DNA of 36,173 nt from Anaerolineae bacterium (GCA_025055175.1 JANWYT010000021.1:1-36173); one strand, 5' to 3'. Numbered from the stretch's first letter, positions 1-9,014 are shown. The notes: generated by a model from the letters alone, not told the origin. Program-made: numbers and translations.

Positions 1-337
1 CAGCAAAGTCGGGCGCGAGAGGAACGAAGCCATCGGGGATGGGATTGGGGACGCGCTCTGCGCGGATGAAGGCAAAGTCTGGGCAGCGGATGATGGCTTC
101 TTCTGCGCTCAGCACGTAGCAGGTCTCGGCAGCAGTGCAAATTCCAAGTGATCGCTGCTCAACAAAAGTGTGAATAGGCGCGCTTACACGTATAGTGGTT
201 GTACCGTGTCTTCCGCCAGTGCCGCCAGCCATTTCGATCACTCCCCTGTTGAGTTCGTAGTAACCGGCCTCTAACGGGTGCTGGGCCACGTAGTCCCAGA
301 AGGCATCGATGGTGATAGGCTCGGCAATCGTGAGCAT
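1..337 (-). CDS. Uma2-family (DUF820) PD-(D/E)XK nuclease-like protein, C-terminus cut by window edge
   Basis: An open frame runs on the minus strand from an ATG at 337 to the window edge, giving 112 codons with no stop. It begins MLTIAEPITIDAFWDYV and contains a GGRHG segment, then PDFAFIR, then a PDGFVPLAPDF segment at the edge. This order is characteristic of the Uma2/DUF820 family, which has a restriction-endonuclease-like fold and is often expanded in Cyanobacteria and Chloroflexota; its role is mostly unknown. The acidic and lysine residues of the second half of the active site would lie beyond the window and cannot be checked. A GGAG ribosome site precedes the ATG, and a perfect TATAAT box lies about 30 bp upstream, which supports this start. 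It is divergent from the 5'-nucleotidase gene. Confidence 0.8.
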   Translation of the reverse strand, partial: MLTIAEPITIDAFWDYVAQHPLEAGYYELNRGVIEMAGGTGGRHGTTTIRVSAPIHTFVEQRSLGICTAAETCYVLSAEEAIIRCPDFAFIRAERVPNPIPDGFVPLAPDFA

Positions 338-366
338 GGCGTTCTCCGCAACAGTTTCGTATGGCG

Positions 367-372
367 ATTATA
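367..372 (-). promoter_or_regulatory. Candidate -10 box of the Uma2 gene
   Basis: The minus strand reads TATAAT here, a perfect -10 hexamer. It would place the transcription start near 360 and give a leader of about 23 nt with a GGAG ribosome site. The -35 position (TCGCAG) is poor. Confidence 0.4.
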
Positions 373-461
373 CAGCGCTGAGGCATAAGTCTGCGAGGCT
401 CGTTGCAGCTCAAGGTTAAGAGTCGTGGGGGAGACTCGTGTGTGGACTTTAACATTTATTA

Positions 462-490
462 GCGACAGCTTAGCCTACGCAAGATACACT
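462..490 (+). promoter_or_regulatory. Candidate promoter of the 5'-nucleotidase gene
   Basis: GCGACA (462-467), a 17-bp spacer and TACACT (485-490) match the sigma-70 consensus at 4 of 6 positions each. Transcription would start near 497 and give a leader of about 70 nt before the ATG at 567. Confidence 0.3.
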
Positions 491-566
491 CTTCGCCATG
501 GTGAAAATAACGTTGTCCATAACGTTCACCACCCTCCGTTTACGACTTGTCTTGAGGAGATATGCT

Positions 567-2183
567 ATGCTGCGCAAAGCCTTCACCCTCGCTGCGCTGG
601 CCCTGCTGACGGTCAGCCTCACTCAGGCTCAAGATACCTTCCGCTTGACTCTGCTGCACACGAATGACACCCACGCCGCCCACGCCCCTAACAGCGCTGG
701 CAATGGTGGCGTGGCTCGTCAGGCCGCTGTCCAGAATCAGATTCGCGCCGAAGGCGGCAACGTCTTGCTGGTGGACGCCGGCGACCGCTTCACTGGCACG
801 CTGTTCCATACGCTTTACCTGGGCGCCGACCAGGTGCAGATCATGAACGCTCTCGGTTATGACGTAATGACCCTGGGCAACCACGAATTCGACAATGGTG
901 ACGACGTTCTGCTCGAGTTCCTCAATGGCATTAACTTCCCCGCTGTCGCCGCCAACATCGACTTCAGCGCCAACCCTGCTCTGGACGAGAAGGTCTCTCC
1001 TTACGCCGTCTTGGAAGTGGGCGGTCGCCAGATCGGCGTCATCGGCCTAACCACCGCTGACACGCAGTTTATCGCCAGTCCTGGCGAAGGCATCACCTTC
1101 AGCAGCGACTACGCTGCTGTAACCAACGCCGCTGCCGCTGAGTTGACTGAGCAGGGCGTCAATATTATCATCCTGCTGACGCATACCGGCGTGCAGGTCG
1201 ATTTCGACATGCTTGCAGCTCTGGAAAACGTCGACGTCGTCGTCGGCGGCCACAGCCACACCTTGCTCTCTAATTTGTTCCGCGCGCCTGAGAACTACCC
1301 CTACACCGTCAAGAACGCTGCTGGCCAGACGATCTACTACGTCCAGGCTGGCGCCAACAACCAGTACCTGGGCCGCCTTGACCTGACCTTTGACGCCAAC
1401 GGCGTGGCTACTGCCGCCAGCGGCGATGTGATCGCTCTGTCGCGCTACATCACCCCCGATGAGACTCTGGACAACATCGTGGCAGAACTGAGCGTCGGCG
1501 TGGAAGCTCTGCGCAATCAGCCCATCGGCGCCAGCACAGCAGTTGACTTGGTAGGCGATCGCACTGTCTGCCGCATTGAGGAATGCGACCTGGGCAACCT
1601 GATCGCCGACGCCATGCGCGAATACGCCGGCACCCAAATCGCCATCATGAACGGCGGTGGCATTCGCCGCGACATCCCCGCTGGCGAAATCACGCTGGGG
1701 ACAATCCTAGAGCTGCAACCCTTCGGCAACCTGGTCGCCACTTTTGAGATCAGCGGCACGGATCTGCTGGCCGCGCTGGAACACGGCGTCGCTCGCATTG
1801 CTCTCAATGAGCAGGGCCAGGTCAAGCGCGAAGGTGGTTCGGGCCGCTTCCCGCAAGTGAGCGGCATGCGCTTCAGCTTCGATCCTACCAAGCCCGAAGG
1901 CAGCCGCATCGTCAGCGTAGAGATTCAACAGCCCGATGGCTCGTTCGTGGCCCTCGATCCTGAAGCTACTTACAGCGTGGCCACCAACAACTTCATCCGC
2001 ACCGGCGGCGATGGCTACACCATGTTCAAGGACAAGGCCATCAACGCCTATGACTTTGGCCGCGTCGATTATGAGGTGACCGCCAACTACCTGGCTAGCC
2101 TCGGCACGGTACAGGCCAGCCCTGTCGACCCGAACAATCCGCGTATTACCATCGTGAACGCGGAAGTTGAGCCGCGCAAATAA
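567..2183 (+). CDS. Secreted bifunctional metallophosphatase/5'-nucleotidase (UshA-like)
   Basis: This 538-residue exported enzyme should hydrolyse nucleotides or related phosphoesters outside the cytoplasm. Residues 1-21 form a signal peptide (MLRK, then a hydrophobic stretch ending TQA). The N-terminal calcineurin-like domain has the metal-binding motifs TNDTH (D34, H36), AGD (D73), GNHEFD (104-109), LTH (H205) and GGHSH (227-231). The C-terminal 5'-nucleotidase domain has NGGGIR (R367) and a later FIRTGGDGY segment that matches the nucleotide-binding region. There is no C-terminal anchor or sortase motif, so it is probably soluble. The frame is open from 498, but the ATG at 567 is chosen because GAGGAG (554-559) lies 7 nt upstream and the signal peptide begins there. 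It stands alone as a transcription unit. Confidence 0.95.
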   Translation: MLRKAFTLAALALLTVSLTQAQDTFRLTLLHTNDTHAAHAPNSAGNGGVARQAAVQNQIRAEGGNVLLVDAGDRFTGTLFHTLYLGADQVQIMNALGYDVMTLGNHEFDNGDDVLLEFLNGINFPAVAANIDFSANPALDEKVSPYAVLEVGGRQIGVIGLTTADTQFIASPGEGITFSSDYAAVTNAAAAELTEQGVNIIILLTHTGVQVDFDMLAALENVDVVVGGHSHTLLSNLFRAPENYPYTVKNAAGQTIYYVQAGANNQYLGRLDLTFDANGVATAASGDVIALSRYITPDETLDNIVAELSVGVEALRNQPIGASTAVDLVGDRTVCRIEECDLGNLIADAMREYAGTQIAIMNGGGIRRDIPAGEITLGTILELQPFGNLVATFEISGTDLLAALEHGVARIALNEQGQVKREGGSGRFPQVSGMRFSFDPTKPEGSRIVSVEIQQPDGSFVALDPEATYSVATNNFIRTGGDGYTMFKDKAINAYDFGRVDYEVTANYLASLGTVQASPVDPNNPRITIVNAEVEPRK

Positions 2184-2239
2184 GACCTAGAAGCCTCACT
2201 CGGCGGCATGAGCTGAGAGAAACTTAAGCTCAGGCCGCT

Positions 2240-2536
2240 TTGATTCGGCTGATTGATAGTCTGGTTGCTCACAATCGCCGCCGAGCTATGGTCAGAGATG
2301 GTAAGCTCATCCGAGGCCAGCTCGTTCACATCGATGTCAAAGACTACGAGGATGACGATGGCGACGAACGTCGTAGAAAGAAACTCGTGGTACGCTTCCG
2401 TACGTCCAGCGGCCAAACGCTGGAGGGTGAGAAAGAGTACTCTATGCCTCGGCACAGCGAGGATGGTTTGCCTACAGAAGAACATGACACAGTGGCTATC
2501 TTCTATGTGAATGATAAGCAATGGGATGTGCTGTAA
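2240..2536 (+). CDS. Small hypothetical protein, resembles the C-terminal part of DUF3592-type proteins
   Basis: The frame codes for up to 98 residues and is hydrophilic, with an acidic patch (KDYEDDDGDE) followed by RRRKK, then beta-strand-like segments (LVVRFRTSSGQTLEG, DTVAIFYVNDKQWDVL). The pattern of an RFRT-GQ segment followed by a terminal VAIFYV-D-WDVL resembles the soluble C-terminal part of membrane proteins related to DUF3592, but no transmembrane segment is present. An in-frame TAA at 2225 stops just before the TTG at 2240, so an upstream part has been lost or never existed. An ATG at 2288 would give 82 residues. Neither start has a good ribosome site. It ends 3 bp before the convergent MFS gene. 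It may be a gene remnant; function unknown. Confidence 0.5.
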   Translation: MIRLIDSLVAHNRRRAMVRDGKLIRGQLVHIDVKDYEDDDGDERRRKKLVVRFRTSSGQTLEGEKEYSMPRHSEDGLPTEEHDTVAIFYVNDKQWDVL

Positions 2537-2539
2537 GCT

Positions 2540-3763
2540 TCAGGCGCGCCTGGGCAGGGCCAGGGCCAGTACGCCGCTGAAGGCTGCCGCTACGGCCACC
2601 CAGTGAAAGGTGTTGGCCAGGCCGATGACGTCCGCCAGACTACCGATGACCAGGCTGCCCAGCGCCCCTGTGCCGAAGAGAAAGCCCAACATCGCGCCGC
2701 TGGCGAAGGCCTTGCCACCAGGGATTAGTTCCTGAGCTAGCACGACCAACATGCTGTGCGTCCCGCCGCTGAGCGCCCCTGCTAAGATAGCCGCAGTGAA
2801 AGCTAGCGCTCCCTCTAAGTGAGGCAGCAAGAAGAAAGCAGGCGCGCTGGCCACCATCGTCCACAACACGATATGCCGTCTATCGTAGCGATCGGCTAAC
2901 GCCCCCATGAAGACGCCTGCCAGGCCCATCGAAATCCAGAACGAGCTGGTAATCAGGCCGTATTCTGATGGTGACCAGCCCTTTTGCTGGAACAGCGCGG
3001 GGATGAAATTCACGCTGCCTGGCTGCGCCAGGCCGCGGAAGATGACCATTACGGCTAGGGCCAGCAGCGGCACGAGCGGCAGGGCGCGCCAATCGAAGTC
3101 GCTCGTTTGCAACCTGGCCTTGTGGCGTTGTGGAATGCGCGTGGCCATCAGCGTCACGGGCAGGATGGCCAGCAGGGCCAGACCGAACAATGGCGATAGG
3201 TTGCCCTCGCGGAAAGCCAACGTTTCCATGCCAGGAGCTTGCAAGTAAGGCGAGAGCCAGGAGACGTTGGCGGCATCCAGCAGCAGACCCGCCAGCACAG
3301 GCCCAAGCGCTAGTCCAATCTGGCCCATCAGGAAGAAATAGGCGACGTTGGTCGCCACCTGCTGCTTATCAGCTTCCGCCGCGTGCAGTGATCCCACCGG
3401 ATGGACGGCGCCACTGCCCAGGCCCATCAAGATATACGGGATGACCATCAGAGCATAGTTGCGCGTGATCGTCGCCAAAAGCAGGGTGAGGAGCATCATA
3501 CCCACCACCCACAGCAGGCCGCCCGCCCCCAACCAGCGACCACCGGTGCGGTCTGCTCGCAGGCCCAGGAAAGGCTGGCTGACTGCACCGAGGAGCTGTG
3601 TCGCAGAGACGGCGAAGCCGATCTGGGCGTTGCTCATCGGCACGAGCGTCGCACTCAAGAAGGTCAATACAACCACGCCCATACTCATGAAGATGTCGTT
3701 GACCAAGTGGCCCGTGCCAACTGCCCAGAACAGCGGTTGACGTGGAATGCGCAGCGTTGCCAT
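2540..3763 (-). CDS. MFS efflux transporter, fosmidomycin-resistance (Fsr)-like
   Basis: This is a 407-residue integral membrane protein with about 12 predicted helices. The N-terminus reads GHLVNDIFMSMGVV, close to the HxxND start of the Fsr branch of the major facilitator superfamily. A motif-A-like loop (RADRTGGRWL) lies between helices 2 and 3, and its repeat (ALADRYDRRHIV) between helices 8 and 9. The later segment LAQELIP followed by FASGAMLGFLFGTGALG also matches the Fsr branch. The family exports small drugs or metabolites using the proton gradient; the substrate here is unknown. An AGAGG ribosome site precedes the ATG. A TACAAT -10-like box lies at 3802-3807 on this strand, next to an 8-bp AAACGTTT palindrome. 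No regulator gene is adjacent. Confidence 0.85.
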   Translation of the reverse strand: MATLRIPRQPLFWAVGTGHLVNDIFMSMGVVVLTFLSATLVPMSNAQIGFAVSATQLLGAVSQPFLGLRADRTGGRWLGAGGLLWVVGMMLLTLLLATITRNYALMVIPYILMGLGSGAVHPVGSLHAAEADKQQVATNVAYFFLMGQIGLALGPVLAGLLLDAANVSWLSPYLQAPGMETLAFREGNLSPLFGLALLAILPVTLMATRIPQRHKARLQTSDFDWRALPLVPLLALAVMVIFRGLAQPGSVNFIPALFQQKGWSPSEYGLITSSFWISMGLAGVFMGALADRYDRRHIVLWTMVASAPAFFLLPHLEGALAFTAAILAGALSGGTHSMLVVLAQELIPGGKAFASGAMLGFLFGTGALGSLVIGSLADVIGLANTFHWVAVAAAFSGVLALALPRRA

Positions 3764-3860
3764 CGTTTGCCTCTGAATTGGATCTCAAACGTTTAGTTGC
3801 CATTGTAGCTCAGGCCCAAGCACAGACTAGCACACCAAAGCAGGCCATTGGAACGCCAAG

Positions 3861-3878
3861 GGGGCGCATGCGCGCCCC
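3861..3878 (-). terminator. GC-rich hairpin after the beta-propeller gene
   Basis: GGGGCGC-ATGC-GCGCCCC forms a 7-bp stem with a tetraloop, about 30 nt downstream of the stop at 3909. There is no U-tract on either strand, so it may be a weak or factor-assisted terminator or a transcript-end stabiliser. Confidence 0.35.
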
Positions 3879-3908
3879 TGCGCTGTGTTCTGTCAGGCGG
3901 CGCAGGCC

Positions 3909-5162
3909 TTAGGGCGCAATTTCCATCTGTGCCAAGCGGCCCAGCGAGACGCTGCGATCATTGGCCGATTGGAAGATGAAGCTCTCCAGGCTGACGTAGT
4001 TTGTCAAGTTGTTGTAATAGGCTTCGCTCATCGGGTCAATCGATCCGTCGATTAGGCCGCGCCCCCAGGCTTCCAGCGAGCCGATGACGCTGTAGGCGAC
4101 ACCACCAGCGACAGGTCGTAGGCGGCCCACAAACGAGGCATCGTGTGCGGCAACCTCCATCTCGCTACCGCTGACCAGGTCAATGCGGTTGACGGTGACG
4201 CGATAGTACGGGATAGGCGCTGGTATCATGAAGCTGGTGTCGTAGCCCTGCGCTTCGCCGATCAGGGTCGCTTCTTCAGCGGTGAACAGCTCGCCGCTGG
4301 GGACGCTGCTGCTGTAGTAGAGCGCGCCATCGCCACCCCAGCCCACCTGATCGACGAGCTTGCTGGTGGAGGTTTGGCGCAGCGTGCGCGTCTCTAGGTC
4401 GTACAGATAGAGGGTCGTCAGGGGCGGGAAGCTGCTGTAGTCCAGGGCCAGGGCAGCCAGAGTGCGGCCGTCTGCCGCCAGGGCTACGCGGGCCAGCACA
4501 TCATCTAGGCGCGTGATCGTGCCGTCAAAACCCACTAGTTGCAGGCCACCGCCGCCACAGTTGAGCGACATGAGCAGGCCATAGCGCGTCGCCAGGAAGG
4601 TGATAGCATTGCCACCGAAGCCCGCTTCTGTGTTGTAGAGCATGTAGTGCGGCTCGCTTGTACCACCACCGCAGCCCGCGCCAAACGGTACACTGGCCAC
4701 AGCTCGTACGCCGTTATTCGTCACGCGGAAGATGTCCATCATGAAGTCTTCAGGCGACATAGCGCTCATGTTGTTGGGGTTGTCGCGCACGAAATACAGC
4801 GTGCCATCTTCGGCCCAGGCTGGTGGGAAGCCTGCCGAAATGTCCTCACCAACTGCCGTGAGGCTACCCGGCGTGAGATTGCTGGGGTCAATCACGAACA
4901 GGTCAGTACGATAGAACGGATAGCCATCCGATCCTATTTCTTCAATGTATTGGGTGAAAGCCAGGCGACTGCCATCAGGCGACCAGCGCATATCCGCAAT
5001 ATACTTGTACTCCTGCTCAGTGCGTGTGACCTGTACGCTGCCATTCGGCCCTAGCAAAAAGACTTCACCATCTTGGACGTAAGCGATGAGTCTGTTCTGA
5101 GCTAGGCTGGGAATGGCGGCTATCAGCATGAGACTTGCGATAATAATCCAACGACAGATCAT
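3909..5162 (-). CDS. Secreted TolB/WD40-like beta-propeller protein
   Basis: This 417-residue protein has a clear signal peptide (MICRWIIIASLMLIAAI, cleavage likely after SLA at about residue 21). The first repeat contains MRWSPDGSRLAFTQY, the typical PD40/TolB blade motif, followed by a weaker match (PPAWAEDGTLYFVRD) and further blades such as ARVALAADGRTLAAL. Such propellers usually act as binding or scaffolding domains. There is no lipobox cysteine, transmembrane anchor or catalytic domain, so the protein is probably soluble outside the cytoplasmic membrane. An AGGAG ribosome site precedes the ATG at 5162. The gene is divergent from the TPR histidine kinase. A link between the two, such as periplasmic binding and sensing, is possible but unsupported, because the kinase has no membrane segment. 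Confidence 0.8.
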   Translation of the reverse strand: MICRWIIIASLMLIAAIPSLAQNRLIAYVQDGEVFLLGPNGSVQVTRTEQEYKYIADMRWSPDGSRLAFTQYIEEIGSDGYPFYRTDLFVIDPSNLTPGSLTAVGEDISAGFPPAWAEDGTLYFVRDNPNNMSAMSPEDFMMDIFRVTNNGVRAVASVPFGAGCGGGTSEPHYMLYNTEAGFGGNAITFLATRYGLLMSLNCGGGGLQLVGFDGTITRLDDVLARVALAADGRTLAALALDYSSFPPLTTLYLYDLETRTLRQTSTSKLVDQVGWGGDGALYYSSSVPSGELFTAEEATLIGEAQGYDTSFMIPAPIPYYRVTVNRIDLVSGSEMEVAAHDASFVGRLRPVAGGVAYSVIGSLEAWGRGLIDGSIDPMSEAYYNNLTNYVSLESFIFQSANDRSVSLGRLAQMEIAP

Positions 5163-5396
5163 GGCACGAGTTCTCCTAAAGTGTGATATGTGCGATTTTT
5201 CAAGCGTAGCACAAAACGAGCAATCTAGTTCGACGACTTCATGCTCACTTTCGTTGTTTGACTCACGTTTGAGGAGACAAGACGTTAGATTGTCACGAAC
5301 TTGGTTATGAAAATTTGTGAGCCTATGCTCTCTCCTGATAGAGAGCTAAAATGCCAGCCGTCGTCGCGAAACCACGTTGTTCGAAAGACGCCTCAA

Positions 5397-7166
5397 ATGT
5401 CAGACAGCACAGAGCGATTCGAACTCCTGCTTCAAGAAGCCAGACATTTGCAAGACAAACATCCTGACAAAGCTGTAGACTTGGCACGCCAAGCCCTGGA
5501 GATGGCCCAACATGAGGCGAATGCCGCCAGAACCGCTGCAGCGCTCAGCACGCTAGCCTCAGCTCTAGAGCTACACGGCCAGTACAAAGAGTCGATCGTC
5601 TGCGCTGAACGCGCACTGCAACTCTACACCCAGGCAGATGACCGAGCAGAGATGGCTGCCTGCGCTCATATTCTAGGCTGGGACTATTATAACTTGGGCC
5701 TGTACGAAGAAGCCTTGCGCTGGGCTTTGCAGGGCCTAGCTCAAGCCGAAGCTGCGCAGAATGCTTTGTGCCAGGCTGACCTGCATAATTTAATAGGGAC
5801 GATCTATACCCTGCGCGAAGACGATGAAGGTCTCAAACTGGCCGTAGAGCATTATCGGCACAGCCTTCATCTCTATCACCAAGTCGGTTATGGCAAGAAG
5901 GAGAACGTCATCCTCAACAACATCGCGATGGTTCATGAGTACCGCAAAGATTATCAACAGAGCCTGGACTACGCTCGTCAGGCCCTGGATAGCAGTGTAG
6001 AGGCTGGAGACGTTTACGGACAAATCCTCTCTCTGGGCAATATGGCGATTGCTCATCGCTGGTTACAGCAGTATCCTCAAGCTCTGGATTGCATTCAGCG
6101 CCGACTGGACTTGCTTCAAGATCACTCCAACCCCATGCTGGAGGCTCACACCTTGCTCATGCTGGGGCGGATTCATCAAAATATGGGGCAAAGCGAGACA
6201 GCTCTGACTATCCTGCAACAGACCCTAAGCAAGGCCGAAGCCCTAGGCTATGCGCGCATCGTCCAGATGTGCCATGAAAGCTTGTCAGAGGTCTATGAGT
6301 ATCTGGGGAGTCTTGGTCTTGCTCTTCAGCACTATCGCGCTTTTCACCAAATCTACATCAGGCTGATGAACGAGGAGAGCCTAGCTCAGATCAGTCGCCT
6401 GGAAGCAGCTTACGAGCTGAAACGAGTTCGAGAGAGTCTCATCGAGGAACGCCGCCAAAGACAAGAGGAACGCGCTTCGTACGAAGCGCTCCATCAGGCG
6501 CAGATGAACCTGCTCAGCGCCGCTTCGCACGACATTAAAAGCCCACTATCGACCATCCTGCTCAACGTAGACTTGTTGGAGCGTGTACTACCGAAACAAG
6601 AACAGGCTCTCGTTCATGTCGGACGGCTCAGAAGAGCTGCCAACAGCATCAAAGACCTTGTGTCGCAGTTGCTAGATAAAACCCTCATCGAGAGTGGCTA
6701 CCAGCTCAAATTTGAGGCGGTAGATTTGGCGAATTTTATGTCCTTGCTTCATAGCGATGTTGCAAACAGCGCAGAAGAGCGCGAGATTATCCTGACGATC
6801 CAACACAGCGACAAGCGCGTGGTGATGGACGCCACACGCATGCGCCAGGCGCTGCGCAACCTGCTCAACAATGCCATCAAGTACACGCCCAACCTGGGGC
6901 GTGTTTCGCTCCGCCAATATTCAGAGGGCGCAGAGTGGGTCTTCGACGTGCAAGACAATGGCATTGGTATTCCCCAAGATGATCTGCCACACCTATTCAC
7001 ACCTTTCTACCGCGTCAAGAGTCCGAAGCATCTTCAGGTGGAGGGGACGGGGCTGGGTCTGACCATCGTCAAGAGCATCGTCGATCAGCATCGGGGCAGG
7101 GTCTTGGTGCGCAGCGACGACAGCGGCACGCTGTTCAGCGTACGGTTACCCAAGCCATCTGCTTAG
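5397..7166 (+). CDS. Soluble TPR-containing sensor histidine kinase
   Basis: This protein has about 589 residues from the ATG at 5397. Roughly residues 1-350 form tetratricopeptide repeats, for example A-x-x-ALQLYTQADD and ALDCIQRRLDLLQ. A short coiled-coil linker (SLIEERRQRQEERASYEA) leads to the HisKA H-box, with SHDIKSPLS and phospho-acceptor H378. The ATPase domain has the N-box NLLNNAIKYTP, G1 DNGIGIP and G2 GTGLGLTIVK, so it looks catalytically complete. No transmembrane segment is visible, so input probably comes from cytoplasmic protein partners bound by the TPRs. No response regulator lies in this window, making it an orphan kinase. The frame stays open upstream to a TTG at 5301, with ATGs at 5307 and 5325. 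The start at 5397 is chosen because the MSDSTERF sequence leads directly into the first helix, but it is not certain. Confidence 0.88.
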   Translation: MSDSTERFELLLQEARHLQDKHPDKAVDLARQALEMAQHEANAARTAAALSTLASALELHGQYKESIVCAERALQLYTQADDRAEMAACAHILGWDYYNLGLYEEALRWALQGLAQAEAAQNALCQADLHNLIGTIYTLREDDEGLKLAVEHYRHSLHLYHQVGYGKKENVILNNIAMVHEYRKDYQQSLDYARQALDSSVEAGDVYGQILSLGNMAIAHRWLQQYPQALDCIQRRLDLLQDHSNPMLEAHTLLMLGRIHQNMGQSETALTILQQTLSKAEALGYARIVQMCHESLSEVYEYLGSLGLALQHYRAFHQIYIRLMNEESLAQISRLEAAYELKRVRESLIEERRQRQEERASYEALHQAQMNLLSAASHDIKSPLSTILLNVDLLERVLPKQEQALVHVGRLRRAANSIKDLVSQLLDKTLIESGYQLKFEAVDLANFMSLLHSDVANSAEEREIILTIQHSDKRVVMDATRMRQALRNLLNNAIKYTPNLGRVSLRQYSEGAEWVFDVQDNGIGIPQDDLPHLFTPFYRVKSPKHLQVEGTGLGLTIVKSIVDQHRGRVLVRSDDSGTLFSVRLPKPSA

Positions 7167-7171
7167 CACTT

Positions 7172-7195
7172 CAAAAGAGGCGCACGAGCAGCCTC
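7172..7195 (-). terminator. Intrinsic terminator of the ABC exporter operon
   Basis: On the minus strand GAGGC, a 9-nt loop and GCCTC are followed directly by TTTT (plus positions 7073-7076 of the complement lie at 7173-7176). It sits just after the stop at 7200, between two convergent genes. The stem has only 5 bp. Confidence 0.4.
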
Positions 7196-7199
7196 ACAG

Positions 7200-9014
7200 T
7201 TACAACAGCGCGTTGGCGTGTTCGATGTAGTCCAACGATTGGTGGCGAAAGTAAGTGTTGTATAGCTCGGCGTAGTGGCCGCCCTGAGCCAACAAGGCGT
7301 CGTGCGTCCCTTGTTCAATAATCTCGCCCCGACGCAAGACGATGATACGATCGGCGTGCTTGATCGTGTTCAGGCGGTGCGCGATGACGATACTGGTGCG
7401 ACTTCTCAGTATGGCGTCTAACCCTTCCTGAATCAGAGTCTCGGTCAGAGGATCAATGCTAGCGGTCGCTTCATCCAAGATGAAGATGGACGGATTTTGC
7501 AGCACCACGCGCGCCAGCGTGACCAACTGGCGCTGACCCATCGACAGGCTACCGCCGCGTTCGCCGACAGGCGTGTCCAAGCCCTGGGGTAAGCTGCGCA
7601 GCCAGTCGCCGCCGGCGATGGCATGAGCTGCGGCTTCTACGTCGGCATCGGTGGCGTCGGCTCGCCCATAGCGGATATTGTCGCGGATCGTGCCATCGAA
7701 CAGAAAAGGCGTCTGAGTGACGATCCCTAACTGCGGGTGGTACAGGCTTAAATCTAGGGCGCGAATGTCGTGACCATCGATCAGGATTCGCCCTGCCTGA
7801 AATTCGTAGAAGCGCGCGATCAGCTTGGCGATAGACGACTTGCCAGAGCCGGTATGGCCCACCAGGGCCAGCGTCTGGCCAGCAGGGATGTGCAGGTTGA
7901 AGTCGCGCAGCACAGTCTCTTTGTCGTTATTATAGGAGAAAGTCACGTTCTCAAAGCGAATATCGCCTTTGATGGGACGAATGTCGCGCGCGTCGGTCTG
8001 CACCACCTTTGGTTCAGCGTCGATCAGGGCGAAAATGCGCTCACCAGCGGCCAGGCCCAACTGGAATTGACTCCAGAACGACGCGATACTCGTCAGGGGA
8101 AACCAGAATAAGCCCATGCCCTGGATGAACAAGTACCAATCACCCGCCGAGAGCGCCCCCTGCTGCGCCCTCAGACCGCCTGTGTAGACCAAGAGGGCCG
8201 TGCCAATGCCGGCCAGCATGGTCAGGACGGGGAAGATACCGCTGAAGACGTAGCCGCCGCGGATGTTGATACGGTAGCTTCGTTGATTAACAGCGACGAA
8301 TTCATCGTAAGCGGCTTGTTCTTGACGGAAAGTCTTGGCGACAGAAATGCCGGCTATCGTCTCTTGGACGTGGCTGTTGACGACGGCGTTCACGCGGCGC
8401 GATTGGGTGATGGTATAGCGGGCAATGCGTCGGAAGGCCAGCGCTGCCCCTACCACAAACGGCGCAATCGCCAACAAGACGAGCGTCAATGGGATGCTGA
8501 TCGTCAGCAGATAGCCCACCAGAAAAGCCACGATCAACACTTGCGACAGTAGCTCTACCGTCAGGTTGACGACGTTGGCGAAGTTGAGCGAGTCGCTGGT
8601 CACACGGCTCACAATCTTGGCGCTAGGGAAGGCGTCGTAAAATGACAGATCGCGCTGCACGACGGCTTCGAAGGCGTCTTCGCGCAGGCCCAGGACGATG
8701 TTGCCGACGGATATGGCTTGCAGCCATTGTCGAATCGCGGCGAAGAGCCAGCTCAGCACGCCCGTCAAGGTGACGTAAAACGTCGCTTGGAACATCATGT
8801 CCAACGTCGGATTGGCCTGCAGCAAGTCGATGGCCCAAGAGATGACGATAGGCGTCAGCGTCCCCATTGCACTGCCCAGGACGATCACCAGCACGATGAT
8901 CCCAATGCGCCACCATTCCCCTCTGAAGTAGGTGAAGATACGACGCAGCAGCACGCCATCGGTGTATTGGCGATCGTACGCCTCGGCATCTAAGCCGTCC
9001 ATGATGAAGCCCAT
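7200..9014 (-). CDS. ABC exporter half-transporter, catalytically consensus subunit of a heterodimer
   Basis: This 604-residue protein has an N-terminal six-helix type-I exporter membrane domain (about residues 25-330) and a C-terminal nucleotide-binding domain. Walker A is GHTGSGKSS (K392), Walker B is IFILDEATASID with catalytic E515, and the H-loop is IAHRLNTI. The signature reads LSMGQ rather than LSGGQ. In heterodimeric exporters such as TM287/288 or LmrCD, the signature of the consensus subunit faces the degenerate ATP site, so a changed residue here fits that arrangement. The gene begins 23 bp after its partner and clearly shares its transcript; GAGGGG precedes the ATG. Substrate unknown: such pairs export drugs, lipids or peptides. 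Confidence 0.93.
   Translation of the reverse strand: MGFIMDGLDAEAYDRQYTDGVLLRRIFTYFRGEWWRIGIIVLVIVLGSAMGTLTPIVISWAIDLLQANPTLDMMFQATFYVTLTGVLSWLFAAIRQWLQAISVGNIVLGLREDAFEAVVQRDLSFYDAFPSAKIVSRVTSDSLNFANVVNLTVELLSQVLIVAFLVGYLLTISIPLTLVLLAIAPFVVGAALAFRRIARYTITQSRRVNAVVNSHVQETIAGISVAKTFRQEQAAYDEFVAVNQRSYRINIRGGYVFSGIFPVLTMLAGIGTALLVYTGGLRAQQGALSAGDWYLFIQGMGLFWFPLTSIASFWSQFQLGLAAGERIFALIDAEPKVVQTDARDIRPIKGDIRFENVTFSYNNDKETVLRDFNLHIPAGQTLALVGHTGSGKSSIAKLIARFYEFQAGRILIDGHDIRALDLSLYHPQLGIVTQTPFLFDGTIRDNIRYGRADATDADVEAAAHAIAGGDWLRSLPQGLDTPVGERGGSLSMGQRQLVTLARVVLQNPSIFILDEATASIDPLTETLIQEGLDAILRSRTSIVIAHRLNTIKHADRIIVLRRGEIIEQGTHDALLAQGGHYAELYNTYFRHQSLDYIEHANALL

Noticed and set aside
1047..1637. 196-codon minus-strand frame inside the 5'-nucleotidase gene
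   Set aside because: Shadow of a gene with clear catalytic motifs; no ribosome site and no family resemblance.
3787..3794. AAACGTTT palindrome as a LacI-type operator of the MFS gene
   Set aside because: Only 8 bp, flanks are not symmetric, and no LacI regulator is nearby.
4539..5054. 171-codon plus-strand frame inside the beta-propeller gene
   Set aside because: The minus-strand gene has a signal peptide, ribosome site and propeller motifs; the plus frame has none.
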